This document shows, piece after piece, positions 34,535 to 43,445 of a stretch of 64,000 nt of DNA. A program made the translations under genes and the position numbers. Under the pieces are notes generated by a model. That model was not told the origin of the DNA, searched no databases, and worked only from the letters and a program-made list of their open reading frames with translations. The stretch lies in contig NZ_JANQBK010000017.1 in NCBI RefSeq assembly GCF_025370105.1, positions 62,001-126,000 of the forward strand, given 5' to 3'. The stretch's first letter is position 1, and every line of letters starts with the position of its first letter. This DNA comes from Sphingomonas hylomeconis (GTDB taxonomy: Bacteria > Pseudomonadota > Alphaproteobacteria > Sphingomonadales > Sphingomonadaceae).

Positions 34535-35698
34535 ATGAAGAAATGGCTCTACGGCGCGCTCGCGCTGCTCGTCGTCGCCGCGCTCGCCTTCTTCGCACTC
34601 GCGCCGGGCATGACCGAGCGCTCGATGAACAAGGTCGTGCCCGTCCCGCTGAAGATCACGCCGCAAGCCCGCGCGCTGCACGCCCGGCTGCAGATCGCCG
34701 ACATGCATGCCGATACGATGCTGTGGAACCGCGACCTGCTCGCCCGATCGGGCCGCGGGCAGGTGGATCTGCCGCGGCTGCAGGACGGCAATGTCGCGCT
34801 GCAGATCTTCTCGTCGGTCAGCAAAACGCCCAAGGGGCAAAATTACGACGCCAACAGCGCGGATAGCGACAATATCACGATGCTCGCCATGGCGCAGTTG
34901 CAGCCGGTGCGGACCTGGACGTCGCTGCTGCAGCGTTCGCTGTGGCACGCGGCCAAGCTCGATCGTGCCGCCGCCGCGTCGCAGGGCGAGTTCCGCGTGA
35001 TCCGCACCGCGGCCGAACTCGATGCGCTGCTCGCCGCGCGGGCACGTGGGCAGAAGATCGTCGGCGGCATGCTGTCGATCGAGGGGCTGCAGGATCTGGA
35101 GGGCAAGCTTTCCAACCTCGATACGCTCTACGCCGCCGGCTTCCGCATGGCCGGCATGGCGCACTTCTTCGACAACGAAGTCGCCGGCTCGATGCACGGC
35201 GAGGCGAAGGGCGGGCTCACCCCGCTCGGGCGGCAGGTGATCGCGCGGATGGAGGCGCTCGGCATGGTGGTCGACATCGCGCATGCCAGCCACGCCACCG
35301 TCGCCGAGATCCTCCGCATCGCCACGCGCCCGGTCGTCGCCAGCCATGGCGGCGTGCAGGCGACCTGCGCGGTCAACCGCAACCTGACCGATGCCGAGAT
35401 CAGGGGCGTCGCCGCGACCGGCGGGGTGGTCGGGATCGGCTATTGGGAAGCAGCGATCTGCGGCACCACGCCGGCCCGGGTGGCGCTGGTGATCGCGCAT
35501 GTCCGCGACGTGGCGGGGATCGATCATGTCGGGCTCGGCTCGGACTTCGATGGCGCGGTGACCACCGGCTTCGATACCGGCCAGCTCGCCGCGGTGACGC
35601 AGGCGCTGGTGGATCGCGGCTTTTCGGACGGCGACGTGGCCAAGGTGATGGGCACCAACGTCCTGCGCGTGCTGCGCGCCGGCATCGTGCCCCGCTAA
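34535..35698 (+). CDS. Membrane dipeptidase (peptidase M19)
   Basis: A 387-residue renal-dipeptidase-type metallopeptidase that cuts dipeptides, possibly D-amino-acid-containing ones. An N-terminal helix (WLYGALALLVVAALAFFALA) anchors or exports it. Zinc ligands are His58 and Asp60 (ADMHAD), the bridging Glu in MLSIEGLQDL, and the histidines in DIAHASH and VASHGG; HVGLGSDFDG is the conserved closing motif. ATG 34535 follows GGGAG. It lies 16 nt after a palindromic element and is followed by another, so it is probably expressed on its own. Confidence 0.92.
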   Translation: MKKWLYGALALLVVAALAFFALAPGMTERSMNKVVPVPLKITPQARALHARLQIADMHADTMLWNRDLLARSGRGQVDLPRLQDGNVALQIFSSVSKTPKGQNYDANSADSDNITMLAMAQLQPVRTWTSLLQRSLWHAAKLDRAAAASQGEFRVIRTAAELDALLAARARGQKIVGGMLSIEGLQDLEGKLSNLDTLYAAGFRMAGMAHFFDNEVAGSMHGEAKGGLTPLGRQVIARMEALGMVVDIAHASHATVAEILRIATRPVVASHGGVQATCAVNRNLTDAEIRGVAATGGVVGIGYWEAAICGTTPARVALVIAHVRDVAGIDHVGLGSDFDGAVTTGFDTGQLAAVTQALVDRGFSDGDVAKVMGTNVLRVLRAGIVPR

Positions 35699-35699
35699 T

Positions 35700-35837
35700 C
35701 CTCCCCGGAACGGGGAGGTGGCAGCCGAAGGCTGACGGAGGGGGTGGGCCGGCAACGCTACCGTGGCGCTTGCGGAGAGCCCCCTCCACCATTCGGCCGA
35801 AGAGGCCGAATGGTCCCCCTCCCCGTGCCGGGGAGGA
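35700..35837. repeat. Compound inverted repeat, CTCCCCGG family
   Basis: Hairpins CTCCCCGGAACGGGGAG and CTCCCCGTGCCGGGGAG mark the ends; inside lie CCATTCGGCCGAAGAGGCCG with its own dyad and AGCCCCCTCCA. The right half is nearly the reverse complement of 62470-62556. Confidence 0.87.
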
Positions 35838-35881
35838 ATTAGGATGTAGCGTCCGCTTTTCCCGCCCCCTATAGCCTCCCC

Positions 35882-36811
35882 ATGCAGCGGCTGGATGGCA
35901 GCGCTACGGTTCCCGCCTCCCTTGCCGGCGGCATCGTCGCGCTCGGCAATTTCGACGGTTTCCATCTCGGCCACCAGGCGGTGGTCGGCCGGGCGGTGGC
36001 GCGTGCGCGCGCCGCCGGGCGCCCGGCATTGGTCGCGACGTTCGATCCGCATCCGGTGCGCTATTTCACCCCCGATGCGCCGCCGTTCCGCCTGACCACG
36101 CTCGATCAGCGCGCCGAACTGTTTGCAGCCGCCGGCGCCGATGCGATGGTCGTGTTCGCCTTCGACGCCGCGCTCGCCAGCCTGACCGCGGCGCAATTCG
36201 TCGAGCAGCGGCTGATCGGGTGTCTCGCTGTCGGCGGCGTGGTGACCGGCGAGGATTTCACTTTCGGCAAGGCCAAGGGCGGCAATGTCCGCGTCATGGC
36301 CGAGATCGGCGCGCAGGCCGGCTTTTCGGTCGAGACGGTCGCCGCGGTGGCGCTGGACGGCGCGGCCGTGTCGTCGAGCCGGATCCGCGAGGCGCTGATC
36401 GCCGGCGACCCGCGCGAGGCGGCGCGGCTGCTCACCCGCCCGTTCGCGATTCGCGGAACCGTGCAGCATGGCGCCAAGCTGGGCCGCACGATCGGCTATC
36501 CCACCGCCAATATCGACATGGGCAAATATCTGCGCCCGGCCTACGGCATCTATGCGGTGCGCGGCCGGCTGCCCGACGGGCGCGTGCTCGCCGGCGCGGC
36601 CAATCTCGGCATCCGCCCGACCTTCGATCCGCCGAAGGAATTGCTCGAGGCCTATTTCTTCGATTTCGCGGACAATCTGTACGGGCAGGAGATCGAGGTC
36701 GAGCTGATCGACTATCTGCGCCCCGAGGCGAAGTTCGACAGTCTGGCCGCGCTGACCGCGCAGATGGACGCCGATTGCGCCCGCGCCCTCGCGATCCTCA
36801 GCGGGGCTTGA
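35882..36811 (+). CDS. ribF: Bifunctional riboflavin kinase/FAD synthetase
   Basis: A 309-residue RibF that converts riboflavin to FMN and then FAD. The N-terminal adenylyltransferase half has the nucleotidyl-transfer motif GNFDGFHLGHQAV (about 22-34) and SSRIREALIAGD; the C-terminal kinase half has GRTIGYPTANID and GIRPTF. ATG 35882 is the natural start. Its 3' end overlaps the small convergent gene at 36798 by 14 nt. Position directly before ileS is frequent in bacteria. Confidence 0.95.
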   Translation: MQRLDGSATVPASLAGGIVALGNFDGFHLGHQAVVGRAVARARAAGRPALVATFDPHPVRYFTPDAPPFRLTTLDQRAELFAAAGADAMVVFAFDAALASLTAAQFVEQRLIGCLAVGGVVTGEDFTFGKAKGGNVRVMAEIGAQAGFSVETVAAVALDGAAVSSSRIREALIAGDPREAARLLTRPFAIRGTVQHGAKLGRTIGYPTANIDMGKYLRPAYGIYAVRGRLPDGRVLAGAANLGIRPTFDPPKELLEAYFFDFADNLYGQEIEVELIDYLRPEAKFDSLAALTAQMDADCARALAILSGA

Positions 36812-37049
36812 GCGGCGCGGCGTAGCGCGCGCGTTCGCCGGCCAGCGCGGAAAGATCGCGCGCCAGCGTTTCCTCCTGCTGCATCCGTCGCACGCGCAGC
36901 CGCACCCGATGCCATTGGTTCAACTCGTCCCATTGCCCGCCGGCGACCGCGGCATCGATGTTATGCTGGATCGTCGCGCTGCACTGCGCCGGGCCGAGCA
37001 CCAGGCATTGCACGGCAAGAATGGCAATTTCGTCGTTGATGTCGGTCAC
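36798..37049 (-). CDS. Small hypothetical protein
   Basis: An 83-residue protein starting at GTG 37049 (MTDINDEIAILAVQCLVLGP), with a strong AGGAGG ribosome-binding site 6 nt upstream. It is helical, has three cysteines in the first 40 residues and a charged C-terminal coil (QQEETLARDLSALAGERAR). It contains NIDAAVAGGQWDELNQWHRV. I recognise no domain. It lies on the strand opposite to ribF and ileS and overlaps ribF's end, so it is its own transcription unit. Confidence 0.65.
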   Translation of the reverse strand: MTDINDEIAILAVQCLVLGPAQCSATIQHNIDAAVAGGQWDELNQWHRVRLRVRRMQQEETLARDLSALAGERARYAAPLKPR

Positions 37050-37210
37050 GTCGCCCCTCCTGTTCGCAGTGGGCAATCGAAGGACGCCCGGCGGGCCGCC
37101 GCCGTTCCGCGCAATCGTGGTGAATCGGGCATTACCGTCCGCCGCGCGGCCGAGGAAAGAATCGCGAACGTTTGTATCCCGCCCCGTGCCCGGCTAAAGC
37201 CCGCACACCT

Positions 37211-40180
37211 ATGACCGACACCCCAGATTCCGCCCGCGATTACCGCGACACCGTCTTCCTGCCGAAGACCGACTTTCCGATGAAGGCCGGCCTCGCCGCC
37301 AAGGAGCCGGCGATCCTGGAGCGCTGGGAGAAGATCGGCCTGTACGATCGCCTGCGCAGGGAGCGGCAGGGGCGCGAACGCTTCATCCTGCACGATGGCC
37401 CGCCCTACGCCAATGGCGACATCCATATGGGCCATGCGATGAACAAGGTGCTGAAGGACATCATCGTCCGCAGCCAGTCGCTGATGGGCAAGGATGCGCC
37501 CTACGTGCCGGGCTGGGATTGCCACGGCCTGCCGATCGAGTGGAAGGTCGAGGAAGCGTATCGCGCCAAGAAGCTCAACAAGGATGAGGTTCCCGTCGCG
37601 CAGTTCCGCGCCGAATGCCGTGCGTACGCCGAGAAATGGGTCGCGGTGCAGCGCGCGCAGTTCGAGCGGCTGGGCGTGATGGGCGACTGGGCCGATCCGT
37701 ACCTGACGATGAAGTTCGACGCCGAAGCGGCGATCGTCGGCGAATTATTGAAGTTCGCCGAGAGCGGCCAGCTGTATCGCGGCGCGAAGCCGGTGATGTG
37801 GTCGCCGGTCGAAAAGACCGCGCTGGCCGAGGCCGAGGTGGAATATGAGGACGTGGTCTCGACGCAGATCGACGTTGCGTTCGAGATCATCGACGCGCCG
37901 AACGCGCCCGAGCTGGTCGGCGCGCATGCGGTAATCTGGACGACCACGCCGTGGACGATCCCGGTGAACCAGGCGCTGAGCTATGGGCCGGAGATCGAGT
38001 ATGCGATTGTCGAGATCGTCGGTGGTGAAAGCCACGACGCGCCGCTCAAATCGCTTGGCCGCTTTCTGATTGCCGAGCAGCTCCAACCCGAGTTCGCACA
38101 ACGTGTCGCAATGAAGTTGGCGCCTTTCACGGATCTCCAGATCCGGTGGACCGGCAAAGGCTCGCAGCTCGAAGGCGCCACTGCCCGCCACCCGATCTAC
38201 AACTACCTCCGTCACCCCGGCGAAAGCCGGGGTCCCGCTTCTTCTGGCGAAGGCAGCGGGACCCCGGGTCAAGCCCGGGGTGACGGGGTGAGTGAGGCGG
38301 CGCTGGCGTTCTTCGCCAAGCCGCGCCCGTTCCTGCCCGGCGATTTCGTCACCACCGATGCCGGCACCGGCCTGGTCCATATGTCGCCCGATCATGGCGA
38401 GGACGATTTCCTGCTGTGCAAGCAATACGGCCTGGATCCGGTGTTCGCGGTCGATGGCGCCGGCATGTACCGGGACGACTGGGCGTGGCTCGGCGGGCAG
38501 GGCAGCGTGATCAACAAGAAGTTCGTCGCCGCCGACGGCCCCATCTGCACGGACCTGCGCGCGGCGGGGGCGTTGCTCGCGGCGAGCGACGATTTCGCGC
38601 ATTCCTATCCGCATTCGTGGCGGAGCAAGGCGAAGGTGATCTTCCGCGCCACGCCGCAGTGGTTCATCCCGATGGACCGGAGCGCGACCAGCGACCTGCC
38701 GGGGGCAGGTCGCAGCGCGGAGGTCGGGTCGCAAGGCGAGCCGTCGCCTCTCGATAACGGGGCGACGCTGCGAGAGATCGCCTTGGATGCGATTGCTGCG
38801 ACCCGCTGGGTCCCCGCCCGCGCGGAGAACCGCATCCGCGCGATGGTCGAAGGCCGCCCGGACTGGGTGATCTCGCGCCAGCGCGCCTGGGGCGTCCCCA
38901 TCGCGCTCTACGTCAACCGCGCGACTGGCGAGTATCTCAACGACCCGTCCGTCAACGCGCGCATCCTCGCCGCGTTCAAGGCCGGCGGCGCGGACGCTTG
39001 GTTCGCCGCCGATCACCAGGCATTGCTCGGCGCGGAGTACAAGCTCGCCGACTATGAGGTGATCAACGACATCCTCGACGTGTGGTTCGACAGCGGCAGC
39101 ACGCACGCCTTCGTGATCGAGGCGCGCTATGGCGAGGGCACGCGCGCCAACCTCTATCTCGAAGGTTCGGACCAGCATCGCGGTTGGTTCCAGTCCTCGC
39201 TGCTGGAGTCGAGCGGCACGCGCGGTCGCGCGCCGTACGACGCCGTGCTCACGCACGGCTTCGCGCTCGACCAGACCGGGCGGAAAATGTCTAAGTCGCT
39301 TGGCAACGTCGTCGATCCCTTGAAGATCATCCAGGAATCGGGCGCCGACATCCTGCGCATGTGGGTCGCCTCGACCGACTATTTCGACGATGTGAAGATC
39401 GGCAAGGAAGTGCTCGCCACGGCCAGCGATTCCTATCGCAAGCTGCGCAACACCTTCCGCTATCTGCTCGGCGCGCTCGACGGCTTCAGCGCGGCCGAGA
39501 AGGTGCCGGTGCGCGACATGCCCGATCTGGAAAGGTACGTCCTCCATCGCCTCGGCATGATCGATGTCGAGCTCAAGGCTGCGGCGGATGGTTATGAGTT
39601 CAACCGCTATCTCCGCCTGCTCACCGATTTCGCGCAGGACGATCTGTCCGCCTTCTTCTTCGATGTCCGCAAGGATTCGCTCTATTGCGACGCGCCCACG
39701 GACATCAAGCGCCGCAGCTACCGCACCGTGCTCGATATCCTGTTCCACGCGCTCGTGCGCTATGCCGCGCCGATCCTGTGCTTCACCGCCGAGGAAGTGT
39801 GGCAGGCGCGCTTCCCGAGCGAAGACGATTCGGTCCATTTCCTCGAATGGCCGGAACTGCCCGCGCTGCCGGGCGACGACGCCGCCTCGACCGAGTGGCG
39901 CGATGTCCGCGCATTGCGCGTGCAGGTCACCGAGGCGATCGAGCCGCTGCGCCGCGAGAAACGCGTCCGCTCCAGCCTCGAGGCGAACGTCACCGTGCCG
40001 GAGGCACTGCTCCCGGTCGAGGCGCTCGCCGAACTGTTCATCGTTGCGAAAGTGACGGAAGGGGATGAGGTGAGCGTGACGCCGAGCGACTATCATAAAT
40101 GCGGCCGCTGCTGGCGCCTGCTGCCCGAAGTGACGGTGGATGGCGATCTGTGCGATCGCTGCGCCGAGGTGGTGGCGTGA
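37211..40180 (+). CDS. ileS: Isoleucyl-tRNA synthetase with two in-frame palindromic insertions
   Basis: A 989-residue class I synthetase, about 50 longer than E. coli IleS (938). HIGH motif is PPYANGDIHMGHAMNK, the editing domain has VIWTTTPWTIP, KMSKS is GRKMSKSLGNVV, and the C-terminal zinc finger is CGRCWRLLPEVTVDGDLCDRC. Two extra segments stand out: about residues 333-359, encoded by a 78-bp palindromic repeat (RHPGESRGPASSGEGSG and so on), and about residues 493-518 between RATPQWFIPMD and LREIALDAI. Both keep frame, both lie in loops next to conserved editing or catalytic blocks, and the first is homologous in style to intergenic repeats elsewhere. ATG 37211 gives the usual N-terminus. 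Confidence 0.95.
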   Translation: MTDTPDSARDYRDTVFLPKTDFPMKAGLAAKEPAILERWEKIGLYDRLRRERQGRERFILHDGPPYANGDIHMGHAMNKVLKDIIVRSQSLMGKDAPYVPGWDCHGLPIEWKVEEAYRAKKLNKDEVPVAQFRAECRAYAEKWVAVQRAQFERLGVMGDWADPYLTMKFDAEAAIVGELLKFAESGQLYRGAKPVMWSPVEKTALAEAEVEYEDVVSTQIDVAFEIIDAPNAPELVGAHAVIWTTTPWTIPVNQALSYGPEIEYAIVEIVGGESHDAPLKSLGRFLIAEQLQPEFAQRVAMKLAPFTDLQIRWTGKGSQLEGATARHPIYNYLRHPGESRGPASSGEGSGTPGQARGDGVSEAALAFFAKPRPFLPGDFVTTDAGTGLVHMSPDHGEDDFLLCKQYGLDPVFAVDGAGMYRDDWAWLGGQGSVINKKFVAADGPICTDLRAAGALLAASDDFAHSYPHSWRSKAKVIFRATPQWFIPMDRSATSDLPGAGRSAEVGSQGEPSPLDNGATLREIALDAIAATRWVPARAENRIRAMVEGRPDWVISRQRAWGVPIALYVNRATGEYLNDPSVNARILAAFKAGGADAWFAADHQALLGAEYKLADYEVINDILDVWFDSGSTHAFVIEARYGEGTRANLYLEGSDQHRGWFQSSLLESSGTRGRAPYDAVLTHGFALDQTGRKMSKSLGNVVDPLKIIQESGADILRMWVASTDYFDDVKIGKEVLATASDSYRKLRNTFRYLLGALDGFSAAEKVPVRDMPDLERYVLHRLGMIDVELKAAADGYEFNRYLRLLTDFAQDDLSAFFFDVRKDSLYCDAPTDIKRRSYRTVLDILFHALVRYAAPILCFTAEEVWQARFPSEDDSVHFLEWPELPALPGDDAASTEWRDVRALRVQVTEAIEPLRREKRVRSSLEANVTVPEALLPVEALAELFIVAKVTEGDEVSVTPSDYHKCGRCWRLLPEVTVDGDLCDRCAEVVA
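38209..38286. repeat. CACCCCGG-family palindrome inside ileS
   Basis: Left arm CCGTCACCCCGG...CCGGGGTCCCGCT (38209-38239) pairs with right arm AGCGGGACCCCGGG...CCCGGGGTGACGG (38255-38286). The unit is 78 bp, a multiple of three, and is read through in ileS. Confidence 0.9.
38686..38760. repeat. Second palindromic insertion inside ileS
   Basis: A perfect 10-bp stem GCGACCTGCC (38691-38700) / GGCAGGTCGC (38704-38713) with a GGG loop, followed by a second GGTCGGGTCGC. The surrounding residues have no counterpart in E. coli IleS. Its edges are approximate, and I see no second copy in the window. Confidence 0.7.
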
Positions 40181-40698
40181 GCCGCTTCGCCCCCGCCGGG
40201 TTCGTCACTGCGGCGATCGTCTTCGTCGTCGATCAGGCGATCAAGCTGTGGGTCACCGGCCCGCTCGGCATCGATCAGCTCGGTGCGTATCGCGAGATCG
40301 TGTCGTTCTTCGATCTGCGCTTCGTGCCGAATATCGGCGTCTCGCTGGGGCTGTTGCCCGCCGGCAGCCCGGCGATGCGCTGGGCGATCGTCGCGCTCAC
40401 CGCGGCGATCGCCTGCGGCGTCGCGGTGTGGCTGACGCGCGAGACCAATCGCTGGGATCGGATGGCGCTCGGGCTCGTGCTCGGTGGCGCGATCGGCAAT
40501 ATCCTCGATCGCATCCGGCTCGGCTATGTCGTCGATTTCGCCGATCTGCATTTCGGCACGTGGCGGCCGTTTCTGGTATTCAATGTTGCGGATGCCGCGA
40601 TTACGATAGGGGTGCTCGTCTTGCTCGTGCGCGCGCTTCTGGTACGAGACAAGAAGACGGACGCCGGACCGGCGCCAGTGGAGAATTTGAATGCGTAA
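40177..40698 (+). CDS. lspA: Lipoprotein signal peptidase
   Basis: A 173-residue, four-helix inner-membrane aspartyl peptidase that removes signal peptides from prolipoproteins. Conserved residues are Asp19 and Lys23 (VVDQAIK), Asn in VPNIGVSLG, and the catalytic aspartates in GNILDRIRLGYVVDF and FNVADAAITIG. The GTG start overlaps the ileS stop (GTGA), giving the common ileS-lspA coupling. Its own downstream neighbour is a lipoprotein (BamF-like). Confidence 0.95.
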   Translation: MSRFAPAGFVTAAIVFVVDQAIKLWVTGPLGIDQLGAYREIVSFFDLRFVPNIGVSLGLLPAGSPAMRWAIVALTAAIACGVAVWLTRETNRWDRMALGLVLGGAIGNILDRIRLGYVVDFADLHFGTWRPFLVFNVADAAITIGVLVLLVRALLVRDKKTDAGPAPVENLNA

Positions 40699-41104
40699 GT
40701 TGGTGTCGATCGCTGCCGCGACTGTCGTGATGTTCAGCCTCTCCGCGTGCGGCAAGAGCGGTTATGACCGCGCCCGGCCGGATGAATTTGCCGTGGCCCG
40801 TCAGGCGCCGCTGGTCATCCCGCCCGATTTCTCGCTCGTGCCGCCCAAGCCGGGCGCCGCGCCGACCTCGGCCGGCAATCCCAACGCGCAGGCGCTCGAC
40901 GCACTGTTCGGCGGCACCTCGGCACGCAGCGCCTCGGAGAGCGCGACGCTGACCGCGGCCGGCACCGATAGCGCGGCGGACGGCATCCGCTCGGACGTCG
41001 GCGATCCCGACACCGCCGTGGTCGACAAGGCCGGCACGACGCGTGACATCGTCGCCGCACCGGAAGGCGACGGCCAGGACGCGCGCGCCACGGCGCCGAA
41101 ATAA
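40691..41104 (+). CDS. bamF: DUF3035 lipoprotein, BamF-like component of the outer-membrane assembly machine
   Basis: A 137-residue lipoprotein with signal MRKLVSIAAATVVMFSLSAC (Cys20). The mature part opens with DRARPDEFAVARQAPLVIPPDF, which contains the RxDEF-type motif shared by BamC and the alphaproteobacterial BamF, and then LPPK-like proline-rich text and a disordered Ala/Thr/Asp-rich tail. Caulobacter BamF was found in the Bam complex; transfer of that role is by motif and lineage. It overlaps lspA by 8 nt, so it is the last gene of the ileS-lspA-bamF operon. Confidence 0.85.
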   Translation: MRKLVSIAAATVVMFSLSACGKSGYDRARPDEFAVARQAPLVIPPDFSLVPPKPGAAPTSAGNPNAQALDALFGGTSARSASESATLTAAGTDSAADGIRSDVGDPDTAVVDKAGTTRDIVAAPEGDGQDARATAPK

Positions 41105-41152
41105 GCTGATCCGATCGCGCCTTGCCCGGAAGGGTAGGGGCGTCCGGACATG

Positions 41153-41185
41153 AAAAAGGGGACGGCCGCGGCCGTCCCCTTTTTT
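41153..41185. terminator. Strong bidirectional terminator
   Basis: GGGGACGGCC and GGCCGTCCCC flank CG, forming a perfect 22-bp palindrome, with A5 before and T6 after. It sits between bamF (stop 41104, plus strand) and the TorF porin gene (stop 41200, minus strand) and can end both transcripts. Confidence 0.93.
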
Positions 41186-41199
41186 GTGCGTGCGCCGCG

Positions 41200-41967
41200 T
41201 TAGAAGCTGACGCCGACCGAGCCGACCACACCGCCCTTGGAAATGTTCTTGCCCGACAGCGCGGAATACAGCGCCTTGTCGGTATCGACATAGGAGACGC
41301 CGAACGTCAGGTGGTTCCAGGTGTAGCTCGCGCCCAGGCTCCAGTCGGTATATTCCTTGCCGATCGTGAGATAGCTCGGGCCGAAGCTGTGGCCGATATG
41401 CGCCGACAGGCTGACCGGCGTGTTGGGCACGCCGGCCGACAGATCGAGCGCGGTGTACAGATTGTCTTCCTTGCCGTTGCCGACCGACAGCGCCTTGGCC
41501 TTGGGAGCATAGGCAGCGGAGAGCTTGCCGGTCACCGGGCCGATCGTGTGCGACAGGCTGGCATAGGGCTCGACGAAGTCGCTGGCATAGTTGGCGATGA
41601 ACTGCGACGAGCCGGGATAGTAATAATAGAGCACGCCGACATCCAGCGTGGTACCGCCGAACGTGTGCTTGTAGCCGGCGATCAGATCGATCTCCTGGTC
41701 GCTGCCGCCGGCGACATACTCGTCGATCGAGGAGCCCCAGACGGTGGCGTACAGGCCGGATTCGTGGCTCACCGTGAACGTGCCCTGGACCGCGAAATCC
41801 TTGTCGGTCTGCGAGATGCCGCGGAAGCGGTAATCGGTCACCAGCGCAGCGCCACCCGAGACGGTGAAGGCCGGCGGCGGCGCGGTGTCGGCGTCCTGCG
41901 CGAATGCAGGGGAGGCGGCGGCGAACAGCAGGGCTGCTGCCAGGCTTGGCGTGGAAATGCGCATCAT
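41200..41967 (-). CDS. TorF family putative porin
   Basis: A 255-residue outer-membrane beta-barrel protein. The signal peptide is MMRISTPSLAAALLFAAASPAFA. The mature part begins with ADTAPPPAFTVSGGAALVTDYRFRGISQTDKDFAVQG, the opening typical of the TorF (Gcw_chp) family, and alternates aromatic and polar residues through to GVVGSVGVSF, with terminal Phe. The cargo of this family is not known. ATG 41967 has a weak GGGAC-type site. The 200-nt region upstream (41968-42167) shows no promoter that I can name. Confidence 0.9.
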   Translation of the reverse strand: MMRISTPSLAAALLFAAASPAFAQDADTAPPPAFTVSGGAALVTDYRFRGISQTDKDFAVQGTFTVSHESGLYATVWGSSIDEYVAGGSDQEIDLIAGYKHTFGGTTLDVGVLYYYYPGSSQFIANYASDFVEPYASLSHTIGPVTGKLSAAYAPKAKALSVGNGKEDNLYTALDLSAGVPNTPVSLSAHIGHSFGPSYLTIGKEYTDWSLGASYTWNHLTFGVSYVDTDKALYSALSGKNISKGGVVGSVGVSF

Positions 41968-42167
41968 GTCCCTTTCGACGTTGGAATGCGGTCAGTTCCA
42001 CCTGCGTTTTCGGGATGCCGCCTCTGTCGAATGCCCTCGAGCATTCCGTGCACCTTGCCCTCGACGCTCCTCAGTTGCCGAAGTGCGCTGCAACGCACAA
42101 CATAATTCTGGTCCGTTGCCGAAACGTTTCTGGTGTGTTGCTGCGCGGCCACAGCATATTGCTGCGC

Positions 42168-43445
42168 TCAATTGTCCGCCGGCGGCTCCGGCAGGCGCAG
42201 GCGCACGTCGCGTTGCGGATAGGGGATGACGATGCCGTGCTGCTTGAACAGCAGCCACAGCCGGTTGAGCACGTCGGAGCGTACGTTGCCGACGCCGCCC
42301 TGCGGGTCGCTGATCCAGGCGAGGATCTCGTGCTCCACGCCGTTCTCGCCGAACGCGGTGAGCCACACATTGGGCGGCGGATCGTCGAGCACGCGCGGCG
42401 AATCGGTCGTCGCCTGCAGCATCAGCCGCTGCGCCTGCTGCAGGTCGCAGTCATAGGCGACGCGCACCGGGATGCGCACGCGCACGTTGCGATCGGTGAA
42501 GGACCAGTTCTCCACCTCCTGCGTCATCAGATTCTCGTTCGGAATCAGATGCTCCTTGCCGTCGCGCGTCAGCACGGAGACGGCGCGCACGCCGATCTTG
42601 TTGACCCAGCCGAAACTGTCGCCGACGACGATCACGTCCCCCGGCTTGATCGATCGATCCATCAGCAGGATGATCCCGGCGATCAGATTGCCGATCGTCT
42701 TCTGCAATCCGAAGCCGACCGCTAGCCCGAACGCGCCGGAGAAGACGGCAAAGGCGGTGAGATCCACGCCGAGCAGGTCGATGCCGATGAAGAAGGCCGC
42801 GACGATCACCGCGATCGAGGCCAGCTTCTGCGCGAGCAGCTTCTGCGTCGCATCGAAGCCGTTGGTCGCCGCGATCAGATGCCCGGTCGCGCGGTTGATC
42901 ACGCGCACCGCCGCGAACAGCCCGACCAGCGTGATCAGCATCGTGATCAGCGCCAGCAGCGAGAAGCGGCGCGATCCCACGTCGAAGCCGATCTTCTGCA
43001 GCGTGAAGGTGATCTCGGCCAGCCCGCCGACCGCGCGGCTGAACAGGGCAACGAACAGGATCAGCGTCACCGCCCAGATCAGCGGCCGCGCGATGCTGAC
43101 CCCGCGCAACACTTCGTAGGCGGCAAGCGCGGTCGCCGCGCCCAGCGCCAGGCCGATCGGGATCGCCGCGACCGGCGGCCAGCCATGTACCCCGGCGACG
43201 ATCGCCAGGAGCACCGCCGCGGTGGTGTGGCGGATGATCAGCGTCAGCCGCCCGGCCAGCCCTTCGCCGCGATGGTCGAGCCGCCGGTGCCAAGCCTCGG
43301 CCGCCGCCGGGCCCAGCGTGCGGCTCGCCACCACGCCCAGCGTCAGCGACAGCAGCACCAGCCCGCCGGCGATCGCGCCTTCGGTCAGCGTGTGCTGGTT
43401 GAGCAGGATGCCGGCGGCTGCGAACCAGGCCGCGATCTCGGTCAC
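42168..43445 (-). CDS. Mechanosensitive ion channel (MscS family)
   Basis: A 425-residue channel that opens under membrane tension. Several helices fill the first 240 residues; the pore helix and beta domain follow with GAFGLAVGFGLQKTIGNLIAGIILL (about 232-256) and DRSIKPGDVIVVGDSFGWV, then RDGKEHLIPNENLMTQEVENWS and the C-terminal alpha/beta lobe ending in PQRDVRLRLPEP. The longer N-terminus than E. coli MscS (286) indicates the multi-TM YnaI/MscM-like subfamily. GTG start overlaps the metC stop (GTGA), so it is translationally coupled to metC. Confidence 0.92.
   Translation of the reverse strand: MTEIAAWFAAAGILLNQHTLTEGAIAGGLVLLSLTLGVVASRTLGPAAAEAWHRRLDHRGEGLAGRLTLIIRHTTAAVLLAIVAGVHGWPPVAAIPIGLALGAATALAAYEVLRGVSIARPLIWAVTLILFVALFSRAVGGLAEITFTLQKIGFDVGSRRFSLLALITMLITLVGLFAAVRVINRATGHLIAATNGFDATQKLLAQKLASIAVIVAAFFIGIDLLGVDLTAFAVFSGAFGLAVGFGLQKTIGNLIAGIILLMDRSIKPGDVIVVGDSFGWVNKIGVRAVSVLTRDGKEHLIPNENLMTQEVENWSFTDRNVRVRIPVRVAYDCDLQQAQRLMLQATTDSPRVLDDPPPNVWLTAFGENGVEHEILAWISDPQGGVGNVRSDVLNRLWLLFKQHGIVIPYPQRDVRLRLPEPPADN

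Noticed and set aside
37745..40096. 783-residue minus-strand open frame opposite ileS
   Set aside because: Shadow of ileS; composition typical of mirrored codons.
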